From the NCBI GenBank assembly GCA_965214295.1, contig OZ243944.1, forward strand, positions 248,001-312,000: a stretch of DNA of 64,000 nt. The letters are read 5' to 3'. Both the position numbers and the translations under genes were made by a program. Each line of letters opens with the position of its first letter. The first letter of the stretch is position 1. The notes beneath the pieces were generated by a model. That model made no database searches and was not told the origin of the DNA. It saw only the letters and a program-made list of their open reading frames with translations. The DNA comes from JAJDUF01 sp965214295 (GTDB taxonomy: Bacteria; Chloroflexota; UBA11872; UBA12225; JAJDUF01). Shown piece by piece: positions 54,757 to 63,583 of the stretch.

Positions 54757-54822
54757 GAGAGTCCGCGGCCTCAGTAGGCGAGGGCAGGAGTTACACGCCG
54801 TCGGGCGGGTACGGTTCCTTCC

Positions 54823-55089
54823 TCAAAATCTGCGATAGACTTCGCGTCGATGCCGCACATAGAGGATCGTGATTCTCCTTGTCTTGGTATCCACCTCATA
54901 TACAACCCGATAGTCACCAATGCGGATACGGTAGGTCTCCTCATCGCCAGACAACTTCACAGATTGATGAGGAAATGGGTTGTCAACTAGAGCCTCGATC
55001 CGCTCCATTACGCGAGGCACGATGGTTCGGGGAAGACGCCGTAGGTCCTTCCGGGTAGATGGTCTAAAGCTAATGCTATAGAAGCCCAT
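54823..55089 (-). CDS. RelE/ParE-type toxin
   Basis: Small basic protein of 88 residues, RelE/ParE superfamily. FRPSTRKDLRRLPRTIVPRV is the usual N-terminal helix pair, and YRIRIGDYRVVYEVD and ILYVRHRREVYRRF the C-terminal strands with the basic active-site residues. It overlaps the antitoxin by 14 bases. RelE members cut mRNA on the ribosome and ParE members poison gyrase; the R-rich tail favours RelE. Confidence 0.88.
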   Translation of the reverse strand: MGFYSISFRPSTRKDLRRLPRTIVPRVMERIEALVDNPFPHQSVKLSGDEETYRIRIGDYRVVYEVDTKTRRITILYVRHRREVYRRF

Positions 55090-55258
55090 CTTCCTTCAAC
55101 TGGCGTTTCATTTCCTCCAGGCTAATCGGCTCCTCTTTTCGACGCTCCGCTATCACGGCCAGGTCGTGCAAGTCCTCCAGCAGCCGCTCGTACTGCGCTA
55201 TGGGCAGAATGACGGCCGTGCGCTTGCCAGCACCGTCAACGACATACTGCTCTGCCAT
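55076..55258 (-). CDS. Phd/YefM-type antitoxin
   Basis: Protein of 60 residues (63 from an ATG nine bases upstream). AEQYVVDGAGKRTAVILPIA and YERLLEDLHDLAVIAER match the antitoxin fold with a toxin-binding acidic tail ISLEEMKRQLKEDGLL. It precedes and overlaps the toxin gene, the usual order for cotranslation and autoregulation. Confidence 0.82.
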   Translation of the reverse strand: MAEQYVVDGAGKRTAVILPIAQYERLLEDLHDLAVIAERRKEEPISLEEMKRQLKEDGLL

Positions 55259-55271
55259 GGCAGTCATAGTA

Positions 55272-55964
55272 TTATCCCCTTACCGATCCGTGAGTAACTA
55301 GCCATTCCCCACTCTCGCTCAGTGTACAAACGTATGAGATGGCTGCTTCCCTGATTGCAGAATCGAGCTTCCTTGCCTCCACATCTAGCCTACACGCTGC
55401 CGCCTCAAGCATCTCTACCGCTTCCTTTCCTCCCACTAGTCCCGGGCGACCTAGTGCAGCCCCAACTGCCCTGCGGATTGGATCGTTCGGCATCACTGTG
55501 TTGGCTCCAGCCAACATCCTGATGTACTGCGCCATTGGAAAGCCGATTCCGTCTACATCATCGATGAACTTCTGACTAACCGGCTGTTGTGCCCAATGAC
55601 GCATCGCCTCCAGATCGTCGTCTATATCATGTTCCCACTGGTAGCTCAGAAACCAATCCACCAGCCGCCCAAGAGTTTGCACTGGATACCGATAATTCCA
55701 AATCGCAGCGAAACCCCCATGTCCCTTTCGCTCAATGAGCCATCTTAGGTCCGGTAATGATCGAACCCTGGGCCAATGCTGGCGGAAATGATCCATTCGA
55801 GGCCCCACGAATTCTGTGTGACTGTCAATCTGTCCGATTGAGAGCACCGTGTCCAGACAAATCAGAGCAGATTCTTCATAGTGAAATCTAGCAGGTAACG
55901 GAGCATTGAAGTCCAGATTGTGCTTCCGTACAAAACTTAGGATACGGTCGCTACTGTCTGCCAT
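55272..55964 (-). CDS. Unknown protein with HhH-like segment
   Basis: Protein of 230 residues that I do not recognise. The segment DDVDGIGFPMAQYIRMLAG followed by VMPNDPIRRAVGAALG looks like the helix-hairpin-helix and following helix of endonuclease III-type glycosylases, but no 4Fe-4S cysteines or clear catalytic Asp motif are seen. Visibly lower in G and C than the neighbours. It lies just upstream of the toxin-antitoxin pair (13 bases before the antitoxin), so it may belong to the same acquired module. Confidence 0.6.
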   Translation of the reverse strand: MADSSDRILSFVRKHNLDFNAPLPARFHYEESALICLDTVLSIGQIDSHTEFVGPRMDHFRQHWPRVRSLPDLRWLIERKGHGGFAAIWNYRYPVQTLGRLVDWFLSYQWEHDIDDDLEAMRHWAQQPVSQKFIDDVDGIGFPMAQYIRMLAGANTVMPNDPIRRAVGAALGRPGLVGGKEAVEMLEAAACRLDVEARKLDSAIREAAISYVCTLSESGEWLVTHGSVRG

Positions 55965-56108
55965 GGATGCCTCCCCATGATATACCTACCGAATCCAAAT
56001 CACTCACTCTATCCGGATACAACGAGTCTACCAGAGGTACCGGAAGCGGACGGCGGGCGCTGCGTGCCCTGCCTGTGTGCTCTGTGGCAGATCGGGCGCT
56101 CGCCGGTC

Positions 56109-57743
56109 TCAGTAGGCCAGGGCCGCACCGCCGCCGCGCGGGTCGCTGCCACCCTGCAAGGTGCCGTCCGCGCCGCACATGATGAGCTGGAGGGCGCCGG
56201 GGCTGCTCCACGCACCGGCCCGCCGGACACGATGCCCGCGGCGCTCCAGCTCGGCCAGCACGTCCGGGTCGAACCGGTCCTCGACGATCAAGGCGAACGG
56301 CTCGTCAAGCGTCTCCGGGTCGGTGCCGGGGACGCTGATCCAGCGCGGCGCCTCGACCGCCTCCTGCACGTTCATGCCGAAATCGAGCAGATTGGTGATC
56401 GCCTGCACGTTCCACTGCGGCTGATAGTCGCCGCCGGGCGTGCCTCCGACGACGAACGGCCGGCCATCGCGGCAGAGGAGGTAGCAGTTCAGCGTGTGCA
56501 TCGTCTTCTTGCCGCCGGCGATCACATTCGGATGTCCCGCCTCCAACGTGAAGCCGCGGCCGGCGCGGTTGTTCAGCAGCACACCCGTCTTGCCGGCCAC
56601 CACGCCACTGCCGAAGAGAGCGGAGAGGCTATGGATGAACGAGATCGCGTTACCCTGACCGTCCGCAACGGCAAAGTAGCTCGTGTCACCATCTCGCTCC
56701 GGGAGCACGCCCGCCGTCGGCGCGTCGTTCGCGCGATCCGGGCGGATGGTGGACCGTCGTTGGGCTGCGTACTGCGGGGAAAGCAGGTCGTCCAGCGGGT
56801 TGGCGATGAACCGCGGGTCGCCGCAATAGCGGTTGCGATCCGCAAAGGCCAACTTCTTGGCCTCCACGAGCAGATGGAGCGTATCGGCCGAGCCGAACCC
56901 AAGCCCGCGCAGGTCGTCGCCAGCGATGATGTTGAGCCACTCCAATACCAGCAAGCCCTGCGATGGCGGCGCCGTCTCATACACGTCCACGCCGCGGTAG
57001 CGGGTGTGCAGCGGCTCGTACACGTCGGTCTCCTGCTCGGCAAACTCCTCCGGCCCGAACAGACCGCCGCCGGCGGTGGCGGCCCGCACGATCTCCGCCG
57101 CGACCGCGCCACGATAGAACGCCTCCGGGCCATCCGTGGCAAAGGCGCGGATCGTCGCCGCCAGATCGGGCAGTACCCAGCGGTCGCCGGGGCGCGGTGC
57201 GACGCCACCGGGGCAATAGAGCGCCGCGCTGTCGGCAAACCGGCCCAGCTTGCCCGCGGCCCCGGCAATAGACCGGCTCATATCCTCGGAGACGGCAATG
57301 CCTCGCTCGGCGTAGGCCAGCGCCGGAGCCAGCAGGTCGGCGAGCGGCACGGTCCCGAACTCGCGGTTGAGGGTGGCGTAGGCGTGCGGCGCGCCCGGCA
57401 CGGCCGCCGCGTGCCAGCCGTCGAGCGGCATCGTGCTGAAGCCCTGGCTGACGTAGTAGTCGCGGGAGGCATGCCGGGCCGCCTCGCCGCTGCCATTGAT
57501 CGCGGCCAGTCGGTCACGGCGCGCATCGTAGAGCACGGCAAACATGTCCCCGCCCAGGCCGCACATCGCCGGGAGGGTCAGCCACTCCACGCCGGCGACG
57601 GCGATGGCCGCGTCGAACGCATTGCCACCGCGCCGGAGCACGTGCAGCCCGGCCGCTGCGGCCCGTTTCGACCGCGAGGCCACCATGCCGTTCGAGCCGA
57701 ACTGCACCCCCGGACCAGGTACGAGGCGCTCTCTACCGTTCAC
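56109..57743 (-). CDS. Gamma-glutamyltransferase family protein
   Basis: Ntn-hydrolase of 544 residues. GMVASRSKRAAAAGLHVLRR and GNAFDAAIA open the family; the self-cleavage Thr is Thr354 in GDTSYFAVADGQGNA, and LNNRAGRGF and GGTPGGDYQPQ are the small-subunit motifs. No clear signal peptide, while many relatives are periplasmic, so it may act on cytoplasmic glutathione-like compounds or acylated substrates. 15 bases after the oxidoreductase gene on the same strand, so probably cotranscribed. Confidence 0.9.
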   Translation of the reverse strand: MNGRERLVPGPGVQFGSNGMVASRSKRAAAAGLHVLRRGGNAFDAAIAVAGVEWLTLPAMCGLGGDMFAVLYDARRDRLAAINGSGEAARHASRDYYVSQGFSTMPLDGWHAAAVPGAPHAYATLNREFGTVPLADLLAPALAYAERGIAVSEDMSRSIAGAAGKLGRFADSAALYCPGGVAPRPGDRWVLPDLAATIRAFATDGPEAFYRGAVAAEIVRAATAGGGLFGPEEFAEQETDVYEPLHTRYRGVDVYETAPPSQGLLVLEWLNIIAGDDLRGLGFGSADTLHLLVEAKKLAFADRNRYCGDPRFIANPLDDLLSPQYAAQRRSTIRPDRANDAPTAGVLPERDGDTSYFAVADGQGNAISFIHSLSALFGSGVVAGKTGVLLNNRAGRGFTLEAGHPNVIAGGKKTMHTLNCYLLCRDGRPFVVGGTPGGDYQPQWNVQAITNLLDFGMNVQEAVEAPRWISVPGTDPETLDEPFALIVEDRFDPDVLAELERRGHRVRRAGAWSSPGALQLIMCGADGTLQGGSDPRGGGAALAY

Positions 57744-57758
57744 GCTCCACGCTCCACT

Positions 57759-58793
57759 TCAAGACTGCAGCGGCAGGTGGATCGGGCGTCCCCCGGCGGC
57801 GCTCGACTGCTCGGCAGCGAAACACACTTCATGGGTATTGACCGCATCGGCCAGATTGACGCGCGACTCGACGCCGCTGCGGATACAGTCCACGAAATGG
57901 TCAATCTCCTCCTGGAACGGGTGATGATCGACGGCGCCGCTGTCCGGAGAGATTGTCGGGATGGTGGAGAAGTCGGTTTGACCGGGCAGCTTGCGCGTGT
58001 AGAGCTTATTGCCGCGGATCGAGCCGTCCGGGCCGAAGAGGTCAATGTTGAACACATAGGGCATCCACTGCGCTGTGCCGGCCGACACTTTGCCAATTGT
58101 GTCGTTCGCAAACTTGACGATGGCGACCGTCGTCCGCGGCGCTGGCGTGTCCGGCTCCTCATCATAGGAGAAGGCAGAGACTTCGACAACATCGTGCCCC
58201 ATCAGGTAGCGAGCCATATCCACCGCATGGCAGCCACCGGCCAGAAACGCGCTCATCGGGTGATGCCGGCGGTAGCCCCCACCGCCCGGGTACCGCGATT
58301 GGACAACGTTGTGCCAGTAGTCCGTCTGGACAAAGAACGGCTCGCCGAACGCGGCGTCGGCGAGCAGCGCCTTGATCGTCTCGACCAGCGGGTTCCAGCG
58401 CAGGACAAAGCTCACCACGGTCCGCACGCCGGCCGCCGCAACCGCCGCCTGCACGCCCGGCAAGTCGGCGGCGTCAATCGCTATGGGCTTTTCGATGACG
58501 ATATGCTTGCCCGCTTCCGCCGCCTGGATCGTCTCCGCGGCGTGTAGCTCCGAGGGCGTGCAGATCGAAAGCGCGTCCACGCGCGGATTGGCCAGCAGAT
58601 CGGCCAGGCTGTCGTAGAGCGTACAGTCGTTGGCACTCAGACCCATCTGGTCGCGCTTGCGCGCAGCGCCTTCAATGGTCCGACTGCCGATAGCCACCAC
58701 CTCGGTATGCGGATTATTGATATAGGCGCGCAGGTGCTCCGTGGAAACGTTGCCCGCGCCCTGTACAGCGACCCCAATGCGTTCTACTGCCAT
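57759..58793 (-). CDS. Gfo/Idh/MocA family oxidoreductase
   Basis: NAD(P)-dependent dehydrogenase family protein of 344 residues. Rossmann start RIGVAVQGAGNVSTEHLRAY; EKPIAIDAADLP carries the conserved Lys; GGCHAVDMARYLMG the substrate His region. The ATG at 58793 follows GGAGGTAGGAG; a longer frame to 58904 is rejected. It resembles sugar or inositol dehydrogenases; the substrate is unknown. It differs from the paralogue at 16127. Confidence 0.9.
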   Translation of the reverse strand: MAVERIGVAVQGAGNVSTEHLRAYINNPHTEVVAIGSRTIEGAARKRDQMGLSANDCTLYDSLADLLANPRVDALSICTPSELHAAETIQAAEAGKHIVIEKPIAIDAADLPGVQAAVAAAGVRTVVSFVLRWNPLVETIKALLADAAFGEPFFVQTDYWHNVVQSRYPGGGGYRRHHPMSAFLAGGCHAVDMARYLMGHDVVEVSAFSYDEEPDTPAPRTTVAIVKFANDTIGKVSAGTAQWMPYVFNIDLFGPDGSIRGNKLYTRKLPGQTDFSTIPTISPDSGAVDHHPFQEEIDHFVDCIRSGVESRVNLADAVNTHEVCFAAEQSSAAGGRPIHLPLQS

Positions 58794-59121
58794 GTCTCCT
58801 ACCTCCGCGGCCGATTGCCAGCAAGCGTACAGCGCAAGACCGGCGGGTTGCCCCGGCACGCTCCACACGCCGATCCGACGCGAGGGATTGTACACCAGGG
58901 ACACGGGACTCCCCCCCAGCCCCCTCTCTACGTATGTGGAGCGGAGGTGTCCGTTGGCGGCAGGGCGAGGGAGTACCCTGTTGCTCCATAATGGTGGCGG
59001 CTCGGAAGCAGTAGACCCTTGCCGGCCTGACTACGGCCTGGACGCAATCCCCACCCGGGCGCCGGTCCGGCGCGGAGGGCGCGTCTTGCCCCCGTTTTTA
59101 CCGGCCCGGGGGAGCATCTAA
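58794..59121. other. Intergenic region before the insertion sequence
   Basis: About 328 bases with no gene recognised. It contains Pro-rich GGGGCT/CCCCC runs near 58910-58930 of the dispersed-repeat type and ends at the TAA target duplication of the IS. Confidence 0.45.
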
Positions 59122-59969
59122 GAGCCTGTGTGAGAAGGGTAGACTGGTGGTAGACTAGGGGATATGAAGAGGAAACCATACCCCAGCGATCTGACCGCGG
59201 CCCAGTGGCAGGTACTGGCCCCGTTGCTGCCCGCGGCCAAGCCCGGGGGGCGGCCCCGCACGGTAGACCTGCGGGAAGTGCTCAACGGCATCCGCGATGT
59301 GCTCCGCAACGGCTGCACGTGGCGGGCACTGCCGCACAACCTCCCCCCTTGGGGCACGGTCTGGTGGTACTTCCGCACTTGGAGACAAGACGGTACCTGG
59401 GAACACCTCCACGACACGTTGCGCCCCCGGGGCCGGCAGGCGGCGGCGCGCGACCCTACCCCCAGTGCGGCGATCATTGATAGCCAATCAGTCAAGACGA
59501 CGGAAAAAGGGGGTCCCGGGGCTATGATGCCGGCAAGAAAGGGAACGGACGCAAGCGCCATATCGTCGTGGATACCGTGGGGCTGCTGTTGGCCGTCGTC
59601 GTGCATCCGGCGGCGATCCAAGCCCGGGACGGGGCCAAGCTGGTGAGCAACCAGTTGCGGGGCCGGTTTCCGCGCTTGCGTTTGATCTGGGCGGACGCGG
59701 GGTACGCCGGACAGTTGGTGGCCTGGGTCCAGGCGCGCACAGCCTGGGTGCTGGCGATTGTCCGGCGACCCCGGGGCTGCTCGCGGTTCGAGGTCCGGCC
59801 CCGGCGCTGGGTGGTGGAGCGCACCTTCGGCTGGTTGGGACGCAACCGGCGGTTGAGCAAGGACTACGAGGCCTTGCCCGCCAGCACGGAGGCGTGGATC
59901 CACCTGGCGATGCTGCACCGGATGCTCCGGCGGCTACAACCCACCTGATCGGCCTTCTCTCACAGGCTC
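59122..59969 (+). mobile_element. IS5-family insertion sequence (848 bp)
   Basis: The left terminal repeat GAGCCTGTGTGAGAAGG (59122-59138) and the right GAGCCTGTGAGAGAAGG (complement of 59953-59969) match at 16 of 17 bases, with a 3-bp TAA direct repeat on each side (59119-59121 and 59970-59972). One transposase gene in two frames fills it. Both ends and the frames look intact, so it may be recent. Confidence 0.85.
59164..59948 (+). CDS. IS5-type DDE transposase, two overlapping frames
   Basis: About 261 residues if frames are joined. Frame one starts MKRKPYPSDLTAAQWQVLAP and reads to IIDSQSVKTTEKGG; a -1 shift at the AAAAAGGGGG run (59504-59513) continues with GYDAGKKGNGRKRHIVVD in the frame that ends at 59948. 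DDE residues: Asp in IIDSQS, Asp in IWADAGYAG, Glu in VVERTFGWLGR. Two overlapping frames with a slippery run are usual in some IS5 subgroups (IS427-like), so this is probably programmed, not damage. Confidence 0.85.
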
Positions 59970-60078
59970 TAAGCAGTGAGGAGCGGCAAGAAGGCTTGCG
60001 GAGCAGTGCAGTGGCCGGCACCTCCTGGAGCGTTGCCGGGTTACGCCTCACTAGAATCTTCATTCGGGCAAGGGATGG

Positions 60079-63000
60079 GTGAGAGTTACCTCCCTCCGTA
60101 TCCTGATAATCGTCCTCTTGTGCGTGGGGGTGATGGCTCTGCAGACCGCCTCGGGTGTTGCTGCGCCCGCCATCCTGACCAGCACGCCGGTGGTGCGCTG
60201 GGCCAGCGCCACCTACCACGTGGCCGAAAATGCCGGCAGCGTGGCGCCGGTCATCGAGGTACACAACCCCGGCGCCCACAGCATCCTCGTCGATGTCTAC
60301 ACCATCCCGGGCGGCTCGGACCACCCCGCTGGCGCTTTCGGCGACTTCGGTAGCTTCAGCGAATCCGTGACCATCCCAGCTAATGCCGCCAGCTTCTCGG
60401 TCCGGGTGAGCATTGTCAACGACACCGAACCCGAGGCCAACGAGACCTTCCAGGTGGTGCTGGAGGCCCCGTATGGCGCGGTGCTCGGTGCCCCCTCCCG
60501 TACCACCATTACCATCCTCGACGACGACCTGCCCACGCCCACCCACACTCCCACTCCTATCCCGCCCCATACTCCCACACCTACCCCGACTCTCACCGCT
60601 ACCCCGACCAACACCCCCACGCCGACAGCGACGGACACCCCGACGGCCACGCCGACGCCCACTGCTACCCCCACGCTCACCGCCACGCCTACCCCGACCA
60701 AGACGCCGGTGGTGCGCTGGGCCAGCGCCACCTACCACGTGGCCGAAAACGCCGGCAGCGTGGCGCCGGTCATCGAGGTGCTCCACCCCGGCGCCCATAG
60801 TATCATCGTCGATGTCAGCACCGCCCCGGGTGGCTCCGACCACCACGCTGGCGCCTTCGGCGACTTCGGCAACTTTAGCGAATCCGTGATCATCCCGCCC
60901 CATACCGCCAGCTTCTCGGTCCGAGTGAGTATCGTCAACGACACCGAACCCGAGCACAACGAGACCTTCCAGGCCATTCTGGAGTACCCCAGCGGGGCGG
61001 TGCTCGGCACCCCCTCCCGGACCACCATCACTATCCTTGACGACGACCTGCCCATCCCGACGGCTACCCCCATTCCCACCGCTACCCCGACCAAGACGCC
61101 GGTGCCCACTGCTACCCCCACGCTCACCGCCACCTCAACTGCTACGCCCACCAAGACGCCGACGCCCACGCCTACCCCGACCAAGACGCCCACCACCACC
61201 CCGACCAGCACCGCCACTCCAACGCCCACCGCTACCCCAACTGCTACCCCCACCAAGACGCCAGTGCCCACGGCCACGCCGACCAAGACGCCCGTCCCGA
61301 CCAATACGCCTACTCCGACTGCCACGCTCACCCCGACCGCCACGCTTATCCCGACTCGTACCCCTACCCTGACCCGCACTCCCTCGCCGACAGCGACGGA
61401 CACGCCGACGGCGACCGCTACCCCGACTAACACCCCGACGCCCACGGACACCCCTACTCCGACCCGCACACCGGTCGTCCGCTGGGCCAGCGCCACCTAC
61501 CGCGTGGCCGAAAACGCCGGCAGCGTGGCGCCGGTCATCGAGGTGCTCCACCCCGGCGCCCATAGCGTCATCGTCGATGTCAGCACCCAGACCGGTGGCT
61601 CCGACCACCCCGCGGGCGCCTTTGGCGACTTCGGCAGCTTCAGTGAACCCGTGACCATCCCACCCCATACCGCCCGTTTCTCGGTCCGGGTGAGCATTGT
61701 CGACGACACCGAACCCGAGCACAACGAGACCTTCCTGGTCATTCTTGAGTTCCCCAGCGGGGCAGCACTCGGCACCCCATCCTGCACCACCATCACCATC
61801 CTCGACAACGACCTGCCCACACCCACCAACACCCCGACCCGCACCCCCACCCCGACGGCCACTCCCATCCGCACTTCCACGCCGACCGCTACGCCCACCA
61901 AGGCGCCGATACCCACTGCTACGCCGACCGATACACCCATGGCTACCCCGACGTCCACCAGCACCCCCACCCCGACGGCCACGCCGACCCGCACCCGCAC
62001 CCCTACCCCAACCGCCACGCCTACGCCCACGCGCACCCCAACTGCCTCCTCCACCCCGACTCACACCCCGGTCGTCCGCTGGGCCAGCGCCACCTACCAT
62101 GTGGCCGAAAACGCCGGCAGCGTGGCACCAGTCATCGAAGTGCTCCATTCCGGCACCCATAGCATCCTCGTCGATGTCTACACTTTCGCCGGTAGCGCCA
62201 CCACCTTCGGCGACTTCAGCGGCTTCAGCCGAACCGAGACCATCTCGCCCCACACCACCCACTTCCCCATCTCCGTGACTATCCTCGACGACTCCGAACC
62301 CGAGGGCAACGAGACCTTCCAGGTCGTGCTCGAAGCCCCCAGCGGGGCAGCGCTCGATACCCCTTCCCGCACCACCATCACCATCCTCGACAACGACCCT
62401 CCCACTCCCACCCCCACGCTCACTGCCACCCCGACTAACACGCTGACACCCACCTCCACGCCGACAGCGACGGACACCCCAACGGCCACGCCGACCACCA
62501 CTCCTACGAACACCCGTACCCCCGCCCACACGCCCATGCCGACAGCCACCCCAACTAACACCCCCTTCCCGACCGCCACGCCCACCAACACGCCGCTCCC
62601 GACGGCTACTCCCACCAACACCCCGCTCCTGACCACCACTCCAACTAACACCTCACTACCGACTGCTACCCCGACCAACACCGCTACCCCTACGCCACTC
62701 CCGACCGCCACCTCGACCACTACCCCCTTCCCGACCACCACGGCGACCAGCGCGCCGGCCCCGCCAAGCTCCGCACCACCGGCGGCCGACGAGGGTGAAG
62801 AAGACACACTGGCGCCCACGACCCTCCCAACGCCCGCACCCACACCGTCCCCGCCGATCCTGGGCAGCAACACCGTCGCGACGGCCTATGAGCTACCCGG
62901 CGACCGCCTGCTCTTTGAGCGCCATGACCGGCCGGATGCCTCGTTCGCGGTGAGGGTGGGCTGGTTCGCTGCGGACGGCACGGAGCCGGTGGTCGTCGGA

Positions 63001-63429
63001 GTCGTGCGCGACGCGACCCTCGGGGCCACGTACCTCGTGGTGCGCCGCGAGGCCGATGGGCAGATCGTGCGGCGCTGGGTGCCGCCCGACAGTGCGCTCG
63101 TCTTCATGCTCCCGTGGGCGGTGGTGAACAGCCGGTACACCGTCCCGGTGGCTGTCATCATCACCGTGCCCCTGGACGAGCAGCACCCGGCGCCGAACAT
63201 GCTGGTGCGCCGCTTCAACAGTGGGGGTCTGGGACAGATCTTCACCTACGATGCCGCGCTAACGCAGTGGCGGCACGTGCCGGACGTGGCGACATTCCAG
63301 GCGCTCGGCTTCTACTGGTGCGACGTGACGGCAGCGGATGCCGCGTTCTTCGAGCGGATCGATATGGGGCCGCCCTACCCGGCCACCAGTGAGCCGGCCC
63401 GGGAAGACTACCCCAACTGCCGGACGTAG
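60079..63429 (+). CDS. Secreted Calx-beta protein with Thr-Pro linkers
   Basis: Surface or secreted protein of 1116 residues. Signal peptide RILIIVLLCVGVMALQTASG, then four Calx-beta domains starting near residues 37, 211, 466 and 665 (each opens VVRWASATYHVAENAG and ends TTITILDDD or similar), joined by long Thr-Pro linkers and followed by a longer one (about 775-928). The C-terminal domain (about 930-1116) starts GSNTVATAYELPGDRL and contains VPLDEQHPAPN and a YWCDV/PNCRT cysteine pair; I do not recognise it. No LPXTG or other anchor. The GTG follows AGGGATGG. Calx-beta domains bind calcium and act in adhesion. Confidence 0.88.
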   Translation: MRVTSLRILIIVLLCVGVMALQTASGVAAPAILTSTPVVRWASATYHVAENAGSVAPVIEVHNPGAHSILVDVYTIPGGSDHPAGAFGDFGSFSESVTIPANAASFSVRVSIVNDTEPEANETFQVVLEAPYGAVLGAPSRTTITILDDDLPTPTHTPTPIPPHTPTPTPTLTATPTNTPTPTATDTPTATPTPTATPTLTATPTPTKTPVVRWASATYHVAENAGSVAPVIEVLHPGAHSIIVDVSTAPGGSDHHAGAFGDFGNFSESVIIPPHTASFSVRVSIVNDTEPEHNETFQAILEYPSGAVLGTPSRTTITILDDDLPIPTATPIPTATPTKTPVPTATPTLTATSTATPTKTPTPTPTPTKTPTTTPTSTATPTPTATPTATPTKTPVPTATPTKTPVPTNTPTPTATLTPTATLIPTRTPTLTRTPSPTATDTPTATATPTNTPTPTDTPTPTRTPVVRWASATYRVAENAGSVAPVIEVLHPGAHSVIVDVSTQTGGSDHPAGAFGDFGSFSEPVTIPPHTARFSVRVSIVDDTEPEHNETFLVILEFPSGAALGTPSCTTITILDNDLPTPTNTPTRTPTPTATPIRTSTPTATPTKAPIPTATPTDTPMATPTSTSTPTPTATPTRTRTPTPTATPTPTRTPTASSTPTHTPVVRWASATYHVAENAGSVAPVIEVLHSGTHSILVDVYTFAGSATTFGDFSGFSRTETISPHTTHFPISVTILDDSEPEGNETFQVVLEAPSGAALDTPSRTTITILDNDPPTPTPTLTATPTNTLTPTSTPTATDTPTATPTTTPTNTRTPAHTPMPTATPTNTPFPTATPTNTPLPTATPTNTPLLTTTPTNTSLPTATPTNTATPTPLPTATSTTTPFPTTTATSAPAPPSSAPPAADEGEEDTLAPTTLPTPAPTPSPPILGSNTVATAYELPGDRLLFERHDRPDASFAVRVGWFAADGTEPVVVGVVRDATLGATYLVVRREADGQIVRRWVPPDSALVFMLPWAVVNSRYTVPVAVIITVPLDEQHPAPNMLVRRFNSGGLGQIFTYDAALTQWRHVPDVATFQALGFYWCDVTAADAAFFERIDMGPPYPATSEPAREDYPNCRT

Positions 63430-63583
63430 TAGTCAGTGGCCTGGTCACGGATCGCGGTTCACAGGCTACCGGTCACTGACTACCGGCCACTCGCTCCGGC
63501 ACCCATGGCCCCGAACCGCTATGCTCTCTGCGCCGGCAGTGGGCGGGCCACGGCGGCAATCGGCACACGGGGAGGGCTACAGC

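Noticed and set aside
55977..58547. 856-codon open frame on the + strand
   Set aside because: It lies antisense to the gamma-glutamyltransferase-like and oxidoreductase genes, which have clear family motifs. Its product has no recognisable motif and is Arg/Val/His biased, as expected for a shadow frame in GC-rich DNA.
59164..59646. Transposase as a frameshifted pseudogene
   Set aside because: The shift occurs at a slippery A/G run, ends and duplication are intact, and two-frame transposases are normal in related IS5 groups.
61135..62529. 464-codon Gly/Arg-rich open frame on the - strand
   Set aside because: It is the complement of Thr-Pro codon repeats of the Calx-beta gene; low-complexity only.
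60540..62750. Regularly repeated DNA as a possible CRISPR array
   Set aside because: The repeats are codon-scale ACC/CCG units within an open frame, without constant repeats and unique spacers.
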